Shown one piece after another: positions 1 to 8,425 of a stretch of 49,809 nucleotides of DNA. This DNA comes from JBNKWA01 sp050299555 (GTDB lineage: Bacteria; Pseudomonadota; Alphaproteobacteria; Rhodobacterales; Rhodobacteraceae). Numbering within the stretch: position 1 is the stretch's first letter; each line of letters opens with the position of its first letter. The notes beneath the pieces are model-generated. The model was not told where the DNA came from and did no database searches. It was given only the letters and a program-made list of their open reading frames with translations. A program made the position numbers and the translations under genes. The DNA lies in assembly GCA_050299555.1 (NCBI GenBank), contig JBNKWA010000007.1, positions 1-49,809 on the forward strand, given 5' to 3'.

Positions 1-63
1 GACCTGATCGCCCCCGGGGCGCGAGGGTGGGTGGGCGGGGAGCGCCCCGGGGGCGATCAGGTC
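1..63 (+). repeat. Perfect 22-bp inverted repeat with a G-quadruplex-motif loop
   Basis: Bases 1-22 are the exact reverse complement of 42-63. The 19-base loop contains GGGTGGGTGGGCGGGG at 25-40, a textbook four-tract G-quadruplex motif with single-base linkers. The left arm begins at the window edge, so the stem may be longer. A closely similar hairpin (same GGTGGGCGGGGAGC loop/arm sequence) lies in reverse orientation at 48519-48562, and a third of the same architecture at 38214-38285. No T-tract follows, so it is not a standard intrinsic terminator. Function unknown. Confidence 0.85.
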
Positions 64-76
64 GCGATCAGGGGCT

Positions 77-145
77 GTCCCCGGACCGTCCCCACGGGTT
101 TTCTTGCGATTCCAACCCCTTGACCACCCGTCCCCATGGGGACGC
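77..145 (+). repeat. Dispersed GTCCCC element, copy 1
   Basis: GTCCCC boxes at 77-82 and 88-93 (11 bp apart) are followed 53 bp after the first box by the palindrome GTCCCCATGGGGAC at 130-143. The palindrome is preceded by CTTGACCACCC. The copy at 48757-48825 is nearly identical along its whole length, including the same 53-bp spacing. It lies upstream of argD and directly after the GC-rich hairpin at 1-63. Confidence 0.85.
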
Positions 146-275
146 CTTCCGGGCAGGCCGTTTGGATTGACTTCGCACCCGCCTTGAGGCAAGAAAATCG
201 CTCCCCGCCGCGCGGCCGCCGGCGGGGCTTTTCGTTCCGGATACCCGACAATCGCGGCCCAGGAGGAGAAACGAC

Positions 276-1454
276 GTGATCGCGCCCGTATTGCCGACCT
301 ACAATCGGGCACCCATCGCCGTATCGGAAGGCCAGGGTTCGTGGCTGACCGCCCAGGACGGGCGGCAGTACCTCGATCTCGGCGCCGGCATCGCGGTGAA
401 TGCCCTCGGCCACGCCCATCCCGCCCTGGTGGCGGCGCTGGAGCGCCAGGCGCGACGGCTGTGGCACGTCTCCAACCTCTACCGCATCCCCGAGCAGGAG
501 GCGCTGGCCGAGCGGCTGGTGGAACTGACCTTCGCCGACACGGTGTTCTTCACCAACTCGGGCACCGAGACCTGCGAGCTGGCGGTGAAGATGGCCCGCA
601 AGCATTTCCACGACGCCGGGCACCCCGAGCGGGTCGAGATCCTGACCTTCGACGGCTGCTTCCACGGCCGCTCCTCGGCGGCGATCGCCGCCTCGGGGGC
701 CGAGAAGATGGTCAAGGGCTTCGCGCCGCTCCTGCCCGGCTTCGTGCACCTGCCCTGGGCCGATCTTGCCGCCGTCGAGGCGGCGATCGGCGAGGCTACC
801 GCCGCGGTGCTGATCGAGCCGATCCAGGGCGAGGGCGGCATCCGCACCCTGCCGGACGGGTTCCTCGAGGCGCTGCGCGAGCTCTGTGACCGGCACGGGA
901 TTCTCCTGATCCTCGACGAGGTGCAGTGCGGTATGGGCCGCACCGGGCGCCTCTTCGCCCATGAATGGGCTGGCATCACGCCTGACATCATGATGGTGGC
1001 CAAGGGGATCGGCGGCGGCTTTCCGCTCGGCGCCGTGCTGGCCACCGAGGCGGCGGCCGGCGCCATGGTTGCCGGCACCCACGGCTCCACCTATGGCGGC
1101 AATCCGCTGGCCTGCGCCGTGGGCAAGGCGGTCGTGGACCTCGTCGCCGAGCCCGCCTTTCTCGACGCCGTCGGCCGTGCCGGCGGCCGCTTCCGCCAGG
1201 GGCTCGAGGGGTTGGTGGCGTCGCACCCGACGGTCTTCACCGGGGTCCGGGGCGAGGGGCTGATGCTCGGCCTGGCCTGCGCGGCGGCCAACACCGCCGT
1301 GGTTGCGGCGGGCTACGATGCCGGGGTGCTGACCTTGGCTGCCGCCGACAATGTGGTCCGCATCCTGCCGCCGCTGAACATCACCGACGCCGAGATCGAC
1401 GAGGGGCTGCGCCGCCTCGACGCCGCGGCCACGGCGCTGGAGGCGGCGGCATGA
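276..1454 (+). CDS. argD: Acetylornithine aminotransferase
   Basis: A 392-residue class-III PLP aminotransferase that converts N-acetylglutamate semialdehyde to N-acetylornithine in cytoplasmic arginine synthesis; many homologues also act on succinyl-diaminopimelate precursors. Visible family marks are the SGTE phosphate-binding turn (95-98), EPIQGEGG (181-188), LDEVQCGMGRTG with the PLP-ring Asp at about 214, and Lys243 in VAKGIGGGFPLGA as the Schiff-base lysine. The GTG start at 276 is chosen because AGGAGGAG lies 7 bases upstream. The stop overlaps the argF start (ATGA), so the two are translationally coupled. Length is normal for ArgD. The close relatives AstC and GabT are less likely given the argF neighbour. 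Confidence 0.95.
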   Translation: MIAPVLPTYNRAPIAVSEGQGSWLTAQDGRQYLDLGAGIAVNALGHAHPALVAALERQARRLWHVSNLYRIPEQEALAERLVELTFADTVFFTNSGTETCELAVKMARKHFHDAGHPERVEILTFDGCFHGRSSAAIAASGAEKMVKGFAPLLPGFVHLPWADLAAVEAAIGEATAAVLIEPIQGEGGIRTLPDGFLEALRELCDRHGILLILDEVQCGMGRTGRLFAHEWAGITPDIMMVAKGIGGGFPLGAVLATEAAAGAMVAGTHGSTYGGNPLACAVGKAVVDLVAEPAFLDAVGRAGGRFRQGLEGLVASHPTVFTGVRGEGLMLGLACAAANTAVVAAGYDAGVLTLAAADNVVRILPPLNITDAEIDEGLRRLDAAATALEAAA

Positions 1455-2377
1455 GGCACTTCCTCGACATCCACAAGACCGAGGCTGGCGAGCTCAGGGG
1501 GATCATCGACACCGCCCGGGCGATGAAGGACGCCCGCGGCGGCCGTCCCAGGGGCACCAGGGATGATGTCCAGCCCCTCGCAGGCCACATGGTGGCGCTG
1601 ATCTTCGAGAAGCCCTCGACCCGGACCCGGGTCAGCTTCGACGTGGGCGTCCGCCAGATGGGCGGCGAGACCATGGTGCTGACTGGCTCGGAAATGCAGC
1701 TCGGCCACGGCGAGACCATCGCCGACACCGCCCGGGTGCTGTCGCGCTATGTCGATCTGATCATGATCCGCACCTACGAGGACGCGACGCTGCAGGAGAT
1801 GGCCGACAACGCCACCGTGCCGGTGGTCAACGGGCTGACCAATGCCAGCCACCCCTGCCAGATCATGGCCGACGTGATGACCTTCGAGGAGCATCGCGGC
1901 CCCATCGCCGGCCGCAAGGTGGTCTGGACCGGGGATGGCAACAATGTCTGCGCCAGCTTTCTGCATGCTGCCGGCCAGTTCGGGTTCGACCTGACCTTCA
2001 CCGGGCCAGAGACACTGGACCCGGCGGCCGAGGCGATCGGCTTCGCGCGCGGCAAGGGTGCGTCGATCACCATCGAGCGCGACCCGGCCAAGGCGGTGCA
2101 GGGCGCCGACCTGGTGATCGCCGACACCTGGGTCTCGATGCATGACAGCCAGACCGCCAAGGAACGCCGCCACAACCAGCTCCGCCCCTATCAGGTCAAC
2201 GCGGCGCTGATGGCCGGGGCCAAGCCCGACTCCCTGTTCATGCACTGCCTGCCGGCGCATCGCGGCGAGGAGGCGACCTCCGAGGTGATGGACGGGGCGC
2301 ATTCGGTGATCTTCGACGAGGCCGAGAACCGGCTGCACGTGCAAAAGGCGATCATGCGCTGGTGCCTCGGGGTGTGA
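1451..2377 (+). CDS. argF: Ornithine carbamoyltransferase
   Basis: A 308-residue anabolic OTCase that transfers the carbamoyl group from carbamoyl phosphate to ornithine to make citrulline; family members are cytoplasmic trimers. The carbamoyl-phosphate loop STRT is at 56-59, HPCQ at 134-137, the ornithine-side DTWVSM segment near 225-230 and the HCLPAHRGEE catalytic loop at 265-274. Its ATG overlaps the argD stop by four bases, the usual argDF arrangement in Rhodobacterales. A repeat element starts about 50 bases after the stop. Confidence 0.96.
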   Translation: MRHFLDIHKTEAGELRGIIDTARAMKDARGGRPRGTRDDVQPLAGHMVALIFEKPSTRTRVSFDVGVRQMGGETMVLTGSEMQLGHGETIADTARVLSRYVDLIMIRTYEDATLQEMADNATVPVVNGLTNASHPCQIMADVMTFEEHRGPIAGRKVVWTGDGNNVCASFLHAAGQFGFDLTFTGPETLDPAAEAIGFARGKGASITIERDPAKAVQGADLVIADTWVSMHDSQTAKERRHNQLRPYQVNAALMAGAKPDSLFMHCLPAHRGEEATSEVMDGAHSVIFDEAENRLHVQKAIMRWCLGV

Positions 2378-2425
2378 CGCCGGCCGTTGTGCGCCGCGAC
2401 GGCCCGATTCGCGGCGCCTGCCCAA

Positions 2426-2496
2426 GCGTCCCCACGCGGACGGATGTCCAACCATCTGATATGTAAAGATAAAAGTGTTAACGTGGGTGGGGACGC
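2426..2496 (-). repeat. Dispersed GTCCCC element, copy 2 (reverse orientation)
   Basis: Read on the minus strand: a single GTCCCC box (complement of GGGGAC at 2489-2494), an AT-rich middle containing TTAACACTTTTATC, then the degenerate palindrome GTCCGCGTGGGGAC (complement of 2428-2441). The AT-rich middle matches that of the copy at 48606-48684. It lies just downstream of argF. Confidence 0.75.
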
Positions 2497-2653
2497 CCGC
2501 AAGGGTGCGGGTTTGCGGTCCAGCCGAGACCGGTGCGGCGGCGACCGGTTGCCGGATTTGAGCGCGGCCTCGCGCCGGGCGACTCCACCCGAAAGCGGCA
2601 TTGCGGCCCCATGCAACGACGCAACGGGCCGGCCGACCCGCAAGGGGGAGGAC

Positions 2654-2701
2654 GGGCCGCCTTCGGCCCAAACCGGCGGCGAGGATCGCCGAAGGCGATC
2701 C
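2654..2701. repeat. Two adjacent short hairpins in a gene-free stretch
   Basis: GGGCCG/CGGCCC (2654-2659 with 2664-2669, loop CCTT) and GGATCGCC/GGCGATCC (2683-2690 with 2694-2701, loop GAA) lie 13 bases apart. The 747-base stretch 2378-3124 between argF and the GGDEF gene holds these hairpins, the repeat copy at 2426-2496 and a possible gene remnant; no intact gene is supported in it. Confidence 0.6.
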
Positions 2702-2732
2702 GAGGCGGCGGGCGGGAGTGCCCTGCCGTTCC

Positions 2733-3026
2733 TCATCTCGCCCCCGACGCGCCGATCAGGTTCCGGGCTCCCCTGGCCCTGGCCCCGGCGCGGCCCGCGC
2801 CGAAACCAAGGGTCGAGATGAAATACGTCCATGTGGGGACGGCATTCGAGAACCGGGTATCGCGGAAGGTCCGCATCAGCGGAGCTGCCTGCTCGGCGTT
2901 CCACGGCAGCTCGCCGGAGATCGCCGCCAGCCGCGGCGCCATCGCCTTGAACGAAGCCGCGCCGGCCTCGATCTGGCCGGCCTTCAGCCGCGCCTTCGGA
3001 CTGGCCTTCGGTCTGTCCCGGCGCAT
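2733..3026 (-). pseudogene. Possible cytochrome c'-like remnant
   Basis: A 97-codon reading frame, divergent from the GGDEF gene. Residues 18-45 (from AGQIEAGAASFKAMAPRL to about GELPWNAEQAA) have the helical spacing of the N-terminal half of cytochrome c'. The rest is low-complexity Arg/Ala/Gly, and there is no CxxCH heme site, no signal peptide and no good ribosome-binding site. The resemblance is from memory of the family, not from an alignment. It may equally be chance coding in GC-rich DNA. Confidence 0.22.
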
Positions 3027-3124
3027 TGGCGAAAGAATCAGCCCGCATCATCGTCGTGACTTTACGGGAATGTAACGTCCCGCACGCTAGCAGGGGAAAG
3101 CGCGGGCCGTTCGCTGGAGGGACG

Positions 3125-4168
3125 ATGACGCAACTCATGCAGTTCGACAAGCCGGCCGATCAGCAGGACGGTTTCGACGACGTCGCCAACCGGGCGCTCG
3201 ATTTTGCGCGCAAGCATCGCACCACGCTGACGCCGCAGGTGTTCGAGGTCTGGTTCACCTATGCCCGCCGCAGTCACGCGCTCTTGAACGAGACGCTGGA
3301 CAAGGCCATGAACATCGGCGAGCCGATCACCGAGGCGTCGCTGACCGAATTCTGGCACCAGCACCTGTCGCCCCGTGCCATGTCGGACGATCTCGGCGAG
3401 ATCAGCAAGGTCCTGCAGGGCGCCATGGGCGAGGTGGGCGAGGCCATGGAGGGCGGGCTCAAGGATGCCAGCACCTTCTCGCTGTCGCTGCGCTCGATGA
3501 AGCAGTCGCTGGTCACCGGCTCGTCGAAACGCGATGTGGCCGAGGCGATCACCAAGCTGCACAGGATCAACCAGGAACAGATCGCCTCGTCGCAGAAGCT
3601 GACCGTGCAACTGGAGAAGAACCGCGGTCAGGTCAGCCGGCTGGAGCGCGAGTTGCACGATCTGCGGCGCACCGCCAACACCGACTACCTGACCGGGCTC
3701 GCCAACCGTCGGCGGCTCGACGACCTGCTCGACCAGGCGGTCTTCGCGGCCAGGCAGCGCGGCACACCGCTCAGCTTCGTTCTGGCCGATATCGACGGGC
3801 TGAAGCGGGTGAACGATGGCTGGGGCCACTCGGCGGGCGACAACGTGCTGAAGACATTCGCCAACGAGTTGCGCAAGGCGCTGCGCGGTGCTGCGGTGCC
3901 GGCGCGCTTTGCATCGGCCAAGTTTGCGCTGCTCCTGCCGGAGACGTCGCTGGCCGAGGCGACCCAGATCAGCGAGGAGTTGCGCAGCGGCTTCGCACGT
4001 TTCGACTGGGTATCCGGCGAGTCGGGCGAGGATATCGGCGAACTGACGGTTTCCTTCGGCGCCACCACATTGGCAAGCGGCGAGGACAAGTCGGCGCTGG
4101 TCGACCGCGCCGCACGGCTTCTGGCCGATGCCAAGGACGGCGGGCGCAACCGCTGCGTCAACGGTTAG
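3125..4168 (+). CDS. GGDEF-domain protein with degenerate active-site motif
   Basis: A 347-residue cytoplasmic protein. Residues 1-150 are an all-helical regulatory region with no membrane segment, about 150-185 look like a coiled coil (EKNRGQVSRLERELHDLRR), and about 185-345 are a GGDEF fold. DYLTGLANRRRLD and the metal-site FVLADIDGLKRVND are intact. At the signature position, where GGDEF is expected between RF and ALLLP, the sequence is ASAKF (residues 263-267, bases 3911-3925). The catalytic Asp/Glu pair is therefore missing. Known proteins with such changes do not make cyclic-di-GMP and act as binding or scaffold proteins; that role is inferred here. The start at 3125 is chosen for GGAGGG 6 bases upstream; the frame stays open back to 3026 without a better start. 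Confidence 0.88.
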   Translation: MTQLMQFDKPADQQDGFDDVANRALDFARKHRTTLTPQVFEVWFTYARRSHALLNETLDKAMNIGEPITEASLTEFWHQHLSPRAMSDDLGEISKVLQGAMGEVGEAMEGGLKDASTFSLSLRSMKQSLVTGSSKRDVAEAITKLHRINQEQIASSQKLTVQLEKNRGQVSRLERELHDLRRTANTDYLTGLANRRRLDDLLDQAVFAARQRGTPLSFVLADIDGLKRVNDGWGHSAGDNVLKTFANELRKALRGAAVPARFASAKFALLLPETSLAEATQISEELRSGFARFDWVSGESGEDIGELTVSFGATTLASGEDKSALVDRAARLLADAKDGGRNRCVNG

Positions 4169-5471
4169 ATCAGGATCGGCTTCAACCCGGGTTGGATCGG
4201 GGTTCCGGTCGCGCTTCTGCATGCAGGCGAAATCCAGGGGGCCGGACGGTCGCAAGCCGATCCGGTTTCGCGCGCTCCGGCCAAAACGACATCCCGGTCC
4301 GGCTCGTATGGCGGTGATCCTTTCCGCCCCGGTCAGGTGGCGACATCCGGCGGGTCCGCCCGGCCCGGATCCGGCGCCCCGGGAACCCGGGTCCCATTGG
4401 CCTCGGCGGCCAGTTCGCACCGTAAGGCCCCCGGACCGGAAGTCGGGTGGATCCTTCCCCGCCGCGGCAGACACGCACCCGTTCGAACGCAGTGACGATC
4501 CCGGCGCGGCATCTTCCCCCTGGTCGCCCTTGGCCGGATGCGGCCCCTCGCCGGCTTGCAGCCGGCTCCGATAGTCGCGCGATGCTCGGTGCCGGCCTGC
4601 CTGGCAGGACCGCAGGACCGCAGGGCGGGCAGGCCGATCACCGGATCATTGCCCATCAAGGCGGTGGTCTTCAGGGCCTTGGAACGGGTGTCGAGGGGCC
4701 CATTCGCGGCCGCATTGGGCCGGCAGCGTTCCAGCAGGTCCGGGAAGGCGTCATCGACACGCCGCTCGATGGTGTTGGTGAGGTGAAGCGGGCGGGGGGC
4801 ACGCCGAACCCGGCCTCGTCCATGATTGCGGCCGGCACCTAGGCCGGGCCTCGGGATCAGCCAGCGCCAGCCAGCGATAGTCCGTTCCGAGGTTCGGGTG
4901 CGACAAGGCCGCGCGGCCTCGCGCCGGCGGACCCCGCGTCCAACGGAAAAGTGGAAAGCCTCGCCCGGGGCGGGCAGCGCCCCCTGCTTGCCGCCCCGGG
5001 CGAGGAGGCAGGTGCGGCGGATCAACCCCCAAGGAGCCTCCGCTCCTGCCATCGCTGTCTCGCGCCCGTCATGACACAACGCATCGGGCGCCTGTGACCC
5101 CACCTACTCAAATCCGGCCGGTGCACCCCCTTGCACCGGCCCGTCATCCGCACAACGGCGTCGCCTGCTTACCTCGGGTCCCCACACTCATCGCCGGCCC
5201 ACCGCCTTCACCAGGCCACACTAGCCACCCGGGCCACCCCAGACTGTGAGAAAAGTCACTCCGGCCGCCGCCTTTCAGCGCTGGGCCGCCCGGAAATGAT
5301 GCCGCTAAGCCGGATCGTCGCCAGGGCGCCCGGGAGGTCCGCGGGTTTGAAGAAAAACGGACCTGTGGCGCGGCAGATGGCGACGTCGAGCGCGATAGGG
5401 CACAGCTGACCCAGCGTGTCACCGGCCGGGCGCCATGGCCCCGGGCAAGAAACGCCGGCCGGTCGCGAGGA
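4169..5471. other. 1.3-kb stretch without a supported gene
   Basis: Reading frames here are short, Arg/Pro/Gly-rich and lack ribosome-binding sites or recognisable domains on either strand. I see a strong hairpin at 4959-5005 and the small palindrome AACCCGGGTT near 4183-4192, but no tRNA-like fold, transposase motif or terminal inverted repeats. It could be the decayed remains of one or more genes. Confidence 0.6.
4959..5005. repeat. Strong 15-bp perfect hairpin in gene-free DNA
   Basis: CCTCGCCCGGGGCGG (4959-4973) is exactly complementary to CCGCCCCGGGCGAGG (4991-5005). After a 3-base bulge the stem continues with GCAG/CTGC (4974-4977 with 4984-4987), leaving a 6-base loop. No T-tract follows on either strand. 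It could be a structured RNA, a rho-independent-like barrier or a repeat unit. Confidence 0.7.
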
Positions 5472-6017
5472 TCAGAGCTCGTCGCCCGGCGGGTCGAGAG
5501 GTACCACCAGCATGGCCCGCTCGCGCAGCCAGGGGTCGACCTCCAGCGCCTCGCGCAGCGCCTCTTGGCCAAGCTCGAACCGGCCCGCCTGCATCAGCGT
5601 CAGGGCGCGGCCCGAAAGCGCCCCGAAATGCAGCGGCATGTCCTTGAGCACCAGGTCGATATCCTCCAGCGCGCCGTCATAGTCCTCGCGCAGGAAGCGG
5701 GCGAAGGCGCGCTGGTTGTAGCCTTCGGGATAGTCCGGGCAGTACTCGATCAGCGTGTCGAAGAATTCCTCGGCGCCGGCAAGGTCATAGGCCTCGCGGC
5801 GCGCGATGCCGGCATCGAGCAGGTCCTGCGCGGTCTTGTCCGGCGCGGTGAAGTAGATCTGCCACAGCGTCGTCTCGGCGGCGCGGGCCTCGGCCTCCGA
5901 CTCGGCATTCAGCAGGATCGTGTGGGCTGCGGCCTGGGCATCGGCGGTGTCGGGCACCGAAGGGCACCCGGCAAAGGCTGCCGCAGGCACGAGAAGGGCG
6001 ATCGCAAGAAGTCGCAT
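5472..6017 (-). CDS. Secreted TPR-repeat protein
   Basis: A 181-residue protein with a clear signal peptide (MRLLAIALLVPAAAFA, cleavage likely before GCPS). The body is helical, with two to three tetratricopeptide units at about 80-165 (AYDLAGAEEFFDTLIEYCPDY, EGYNQRAFARFLREDYDGAL, HFGALSGRALTLMQAGRFEL). TPRs bind protein partners, so a periplasmic scaffold or assembly role is likely, but no specific partner is indicated. The start at 6017 is chosen because the signal peptide begins there; upstream codons in frame are not secretory. It is the last of a minus-strand group behind metG and kptA. Confidence 0.85.
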   Translation of the reverse strand: MRLLAIALLVPAAAFAGCPSVPDTADAQAAAHTILLNAESEAEARAAETTLWQIYFTAPDKTAQDLLDAGIARREAYDLAGAEEFFDTLIEYCPDYPEGYNQRAFARFLREDYDGALEDIDLVLKDMPLHFGALSGRALTLMQAGRFELGQEALREALEVDPWLRERAMLVVPLDPPGDEL

Positions 6018-6049
6018 GAGCCGATGCTGAGGACGCGGCGCCGCTTCTG

Positions 6050-6595
6050 TCAAGCACCTCGCGGGAATGTCAGGAACCGCGGCGGGACCGCTTCGGTCAG
6101 CCACACCCCGTTTGCCGACAGGAAGAAATGGAGCCCCTCGGCTGCCATTGCAGCAGAGTCGACACCGAGAACCACCGGTCGGCCGTGCCGCTGCCCGACC
6201 TTGTGCGCCGTTTCCGGGTCGCCGGAGAGGTGCACGTGTCGCCGCTGGCCCTTGACCAGCCCCTCGGTGCGAATTGCCGCGATAGCGGCCTCACCCGTGC
6301 CATGCCACAGGCTGGGCGGCGGCGCGACCGGCGACAATCCCAGATTGACATCGAGCGAATGGCCCTGGTTTGCCCGGATGCGACTGCCGTCCGGCGACAG
6401 GGCGAAGCGCTGCTTGTCGCTTTCGGCCACGACCCGGGCGATATCCGCGGCGGTCACCGCGAAATCGGCGCGCGCGACGATTTCTGCCACCTCCGCCCAG
6501 CCCTGAGGGTCAAGGGCAAGCCCGATGGTTTCGGGCTTGTGCCGCAGCACCAGGCTCAGGAACCTGCTGAGGTTCTTGTCATCCCGCCCCGGCAA
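6050..6595 (-). CDS. kptA: RNA 2'-phosphotransferase, KptA/Tpt1 family
   Basis: A 181-residue homologue of yeast Tpt1, which moves an internal RNA 2'-phosphate to NAD+ and releases ADP-ribose 1'',2''-cyclic phosphate. Family marks are LSLVLRHKPE with the catalytic Arg-His pair (about 18-19), SLWHGTG, the HVHLS strand, and ADP-ribose-side residues near RPVVLGVD. The best start is TTG at 6595: GGAGG lies about 8 bases upstream and the family N-terminus (KNLSRFLSLVLRH) follows at once. This overlaps the end of metG by 17 bases in another frame. Bacteria lack the tRNA-splicing pathway that makes the known substrate, so the cellular role is open. Confidence 0.93.
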   Translation of the reverse strand: MPGRDDKNLSRFLSLVLRHKPETIGLALDPQGWAEVAEIVARADFAVTAADIARVVAESDKQRFALSPDGSRIRANQGHSLDVNLGLSPVAPPPSLWHGTGEAAIAAIRTEGLVKGQRRHVHLSGDPETAHKVGQRHGRPVVLGVDSAAMAAEGLHFFLSANGVWLTEAVPPRFLTFPRGA

Positions 6596-8294
6596 ACTGC
6601 GCCTCCAGCGCCTCGCGGCGGGCATCCTCGATCTTGGCGAACAGAACCTCGGGCACGGTGAAGCCATGGCCGGGGGGCAGTGCCGCCAGCGCCTCGGACG
6701 CGGCTCCCGGCCAGGGCGTCGTCTCGGCGCCCATCGCCGCCAGCATCGCGGCGGCGGCATCGGGGATGAAGGGCTCGGACAGGACCGCATAAAGCGGGAT
6801 CAGGTTCAGCGCGAAGCGGGTGATCGCCGCCGCCCTTTCGGGATCGGTCTTGATCGCCGTCCAGGGCGCGGCGGCCTGCAGGTATTCGTTCCCCGCCACC
6901 CAGATCGCCCGGAGTTCGGCCGCGGCGCGGCGAATCTCGATCGCCTCCATCTGCGCCTCGTAGGCGCGCACCCGCTTCTCCAGTTCCTCGATCACCGCCC
7001 GCTCGGCCGGGCCGTAGTCGCCGCCCTCGGGCACGGACGCGCCGAAGCGGGCATTGCAGAACTTGGTCACCCGGCTGACGAAGTTGCCCAGAACGTCGGC
7101 GAGGTCCTTGTTGACGCCCGCCTGCAGGCCTGCCCAGGTGAAGTTGGCGTCGTTCGATTCGGGGCAGTTCGACAAGAGCCACCAGCGCCAGTAGTCGGAT
7201 GGCAGCACCGCCAGCGCCTGGTCCATGAAGACGCCGCGCCCCTGGCTGGTCGAGAACTTGCCGCCTTCATAGTTCAGCCAGTTGAACGACTTGATGTAGT
7301 CGACCAGCTTCCACGGCTCGCCCGAGCCCAGAAGCGTCGCCGGGAAGCTGAGCGTGTGGAAGGGCACGTTGTCCTTGCCCATGAACTGCACGTAGCGCAC
7401 GTCGCCGGCGCCCTCGTCGGTGCGCCACCAGCGCCGCCAGTCGGCCTCCGGCCGGCCATGGGCGTCGGCCCATTCGGCGGTGGCGGCGATGTATTCGATG
7501 GGCGCGTCGAACCAGACGTAGAAGACCTTCTCCTCCATCCCCGGCCAGTCGGCATCGCCCTTCCTGACCGGAATGCCCCAGTCGAGGTCGCGGGTGATCG
7601 AACGGTCCTGCAGCCCGTCGCCGTCGCGCAGCCACTTCTTCGCGATCGAGGTCGACAGGACCGGCCAGTCGGTCTTGGAATCGATCCAGCGCTCAAGCTC
7701 CGCGCGCAGTGCCGACTGCCGCAGGTAGAGATGCCGGGTCTCGCGCACCTCCAGATCGGTCGAGCCGGAGATCGCCGAGCGCGGCTCGATCAGGTCGGTG
7801 GGGTCGAGCTGCTTGGTACAGTTCTCGCACTGATCGCCGCGGGCGCGGTCATAGCCGCAGTTGGGGCAGGTGCCCTCGATGTAGCGGTCGGGCAGGAAGC
7901 GGCCGTCGGCATGGGAATAGACCTGCCGCTCCACCACCTCCTCGATCAGCCCGGCCTCGGCCAGCCGGCCGGCCAGATGCTGGGTCAGGGCGTGGTTGCG
8001 GGCACTCGACGAGCGGCCGAAATGGTCGAAGGACAGCCGAAACCCGTCGGCGAGGTCCTTCTGCACCTGCCACATCTCGGCGCAGTACTCGGCCACCGGC
8101 TTGCCGGCCTTGGCGGCGGCCAGCTCGGCCGGGGTGCCGTGTTCGTCGGTGGCGCAGATATACATCACCTCGTGGCCGCGGGCGCGGGCGTAGCGGGCGT
8201 AGACATCCGAGGGAAGCTGGCTTCCCACCAGGTTGCCAAGATGCTTGACGCCGTTGATGTAGGGCAGGGCCGAGGTGATGAGGATGCGGGCCAT
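6579..8294 (-). CDS. metG: Methionyl-tRNA synthetase
   Basis: A 571-residue class-I aminoacyl-tRNA synthetase that charges tRNA-Met with methionine. The HIGH-type signature is HLGN at 18-21 and the KMSKS-type loop is KFSTS at 346-350. A zinc knuckle in the connective-peptide region has Cys143, 146, 156 and 159 (CPNC and CENC). The anticodon-binding helical domain fills about 390-540. There is no C-terminal tRNA-binding (EMAP-like) appendix, as in many alphaproteobacterial short forms. ATG at 8294 is the natural start (MARILITSALPYINGVKHLG). The gene runs into kptA with a 17-base overlap, suggesting co-translation. Confidence 0.97.
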   Translation of the reverse strand: MARILITSALPYINGVKHLGNLVGSQLPSDVYARYARARGHEVMYICATDEHGTPAELAAAKAGKPVAEYCAEMWQVQKDLADGFRLSFDHFGRSSSARNHALTQHLAGRLAEAGLIEEVVERQVYSHADGRFLPDRYIEGTCPNCGYDRARGDQCENCTKQLDPTDLIEPRSAISGSTDLEVRETRHLYLRQSALRAELERWIDSKTDWPVLSTSIAKKWLRDGDGLQDRSITRDLDWGIPVRKGDADWPGMEEKVFYVWFDAPIEYIAATAEWADAHGRPEADWRRWWRTDEGAGDVRYVQFMGKDNVPFHTLSFPATLLGSGEPWKLVDYIKSFNWLNYEGGKFSTSQGRGVFMDQALAVLPSDYWRWWLLSNCPESNDANFTWAGLQAGVNKDLADVLGNFVSRVTKFCNARFGASVPEGGDYGPAERAVIEELEKRVRAYEAQMEAIEIRRAAAELRAIWVAGNEYLQAAAPWTAIKTDPERAAAITRFALNLIPLYAVLSEPFIPDAAAAMLAAMGAETTPWPGAASEALAALPPGHGFTVPEVLFAKIEDARREALEAQFAGAG

Positions 8295-8425
8295 GGCAGG
8301 TTCCGGGTCTGTGGCCGGGGCGGTCTTAACGGATGCCGCCAGCCAAGGCCAGAGGTGCCGCGCTGGCGCGAAACGGCGATTGCGGCTAGGCTCGCGGGCG
8401 GGTGGCCAACCGGTGGGGTGCGACC

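Noticed and set aside
57..1226. 389-codon open frame on the minus strand
   Set aside because: Antisense to argD; Gly/His/Arg-rich with no recognisable motif.
2428..2441. GTCCCC palindromes as simple intrinsic terminators
   Set aside because: The palindromes lack T-runs, come with upstream boxes at fixed distance, and occur in tandem twice, which terminators do not need.
2827..2843. GTCCATGTGGGGAC as a seventh GTCCCC element
   Set aside because: The palindrome is degenerate and no GTCCCC boxes lie at the expected distance on either side.
4333..5103. 256-codon open frame on the minus strand, considered as a transposase remnant
   Set aside because: No DDE residues, terminal inverted repeats or target duplication can be seen; composition is Arg/Pro/Gly-rich.
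4169..5471. tRNA or rRNA gene in the long gap
   Set aside because: No cloverleaf with a GTTC-type T-loop and matching acceptor stem could be found by eye on either strand.
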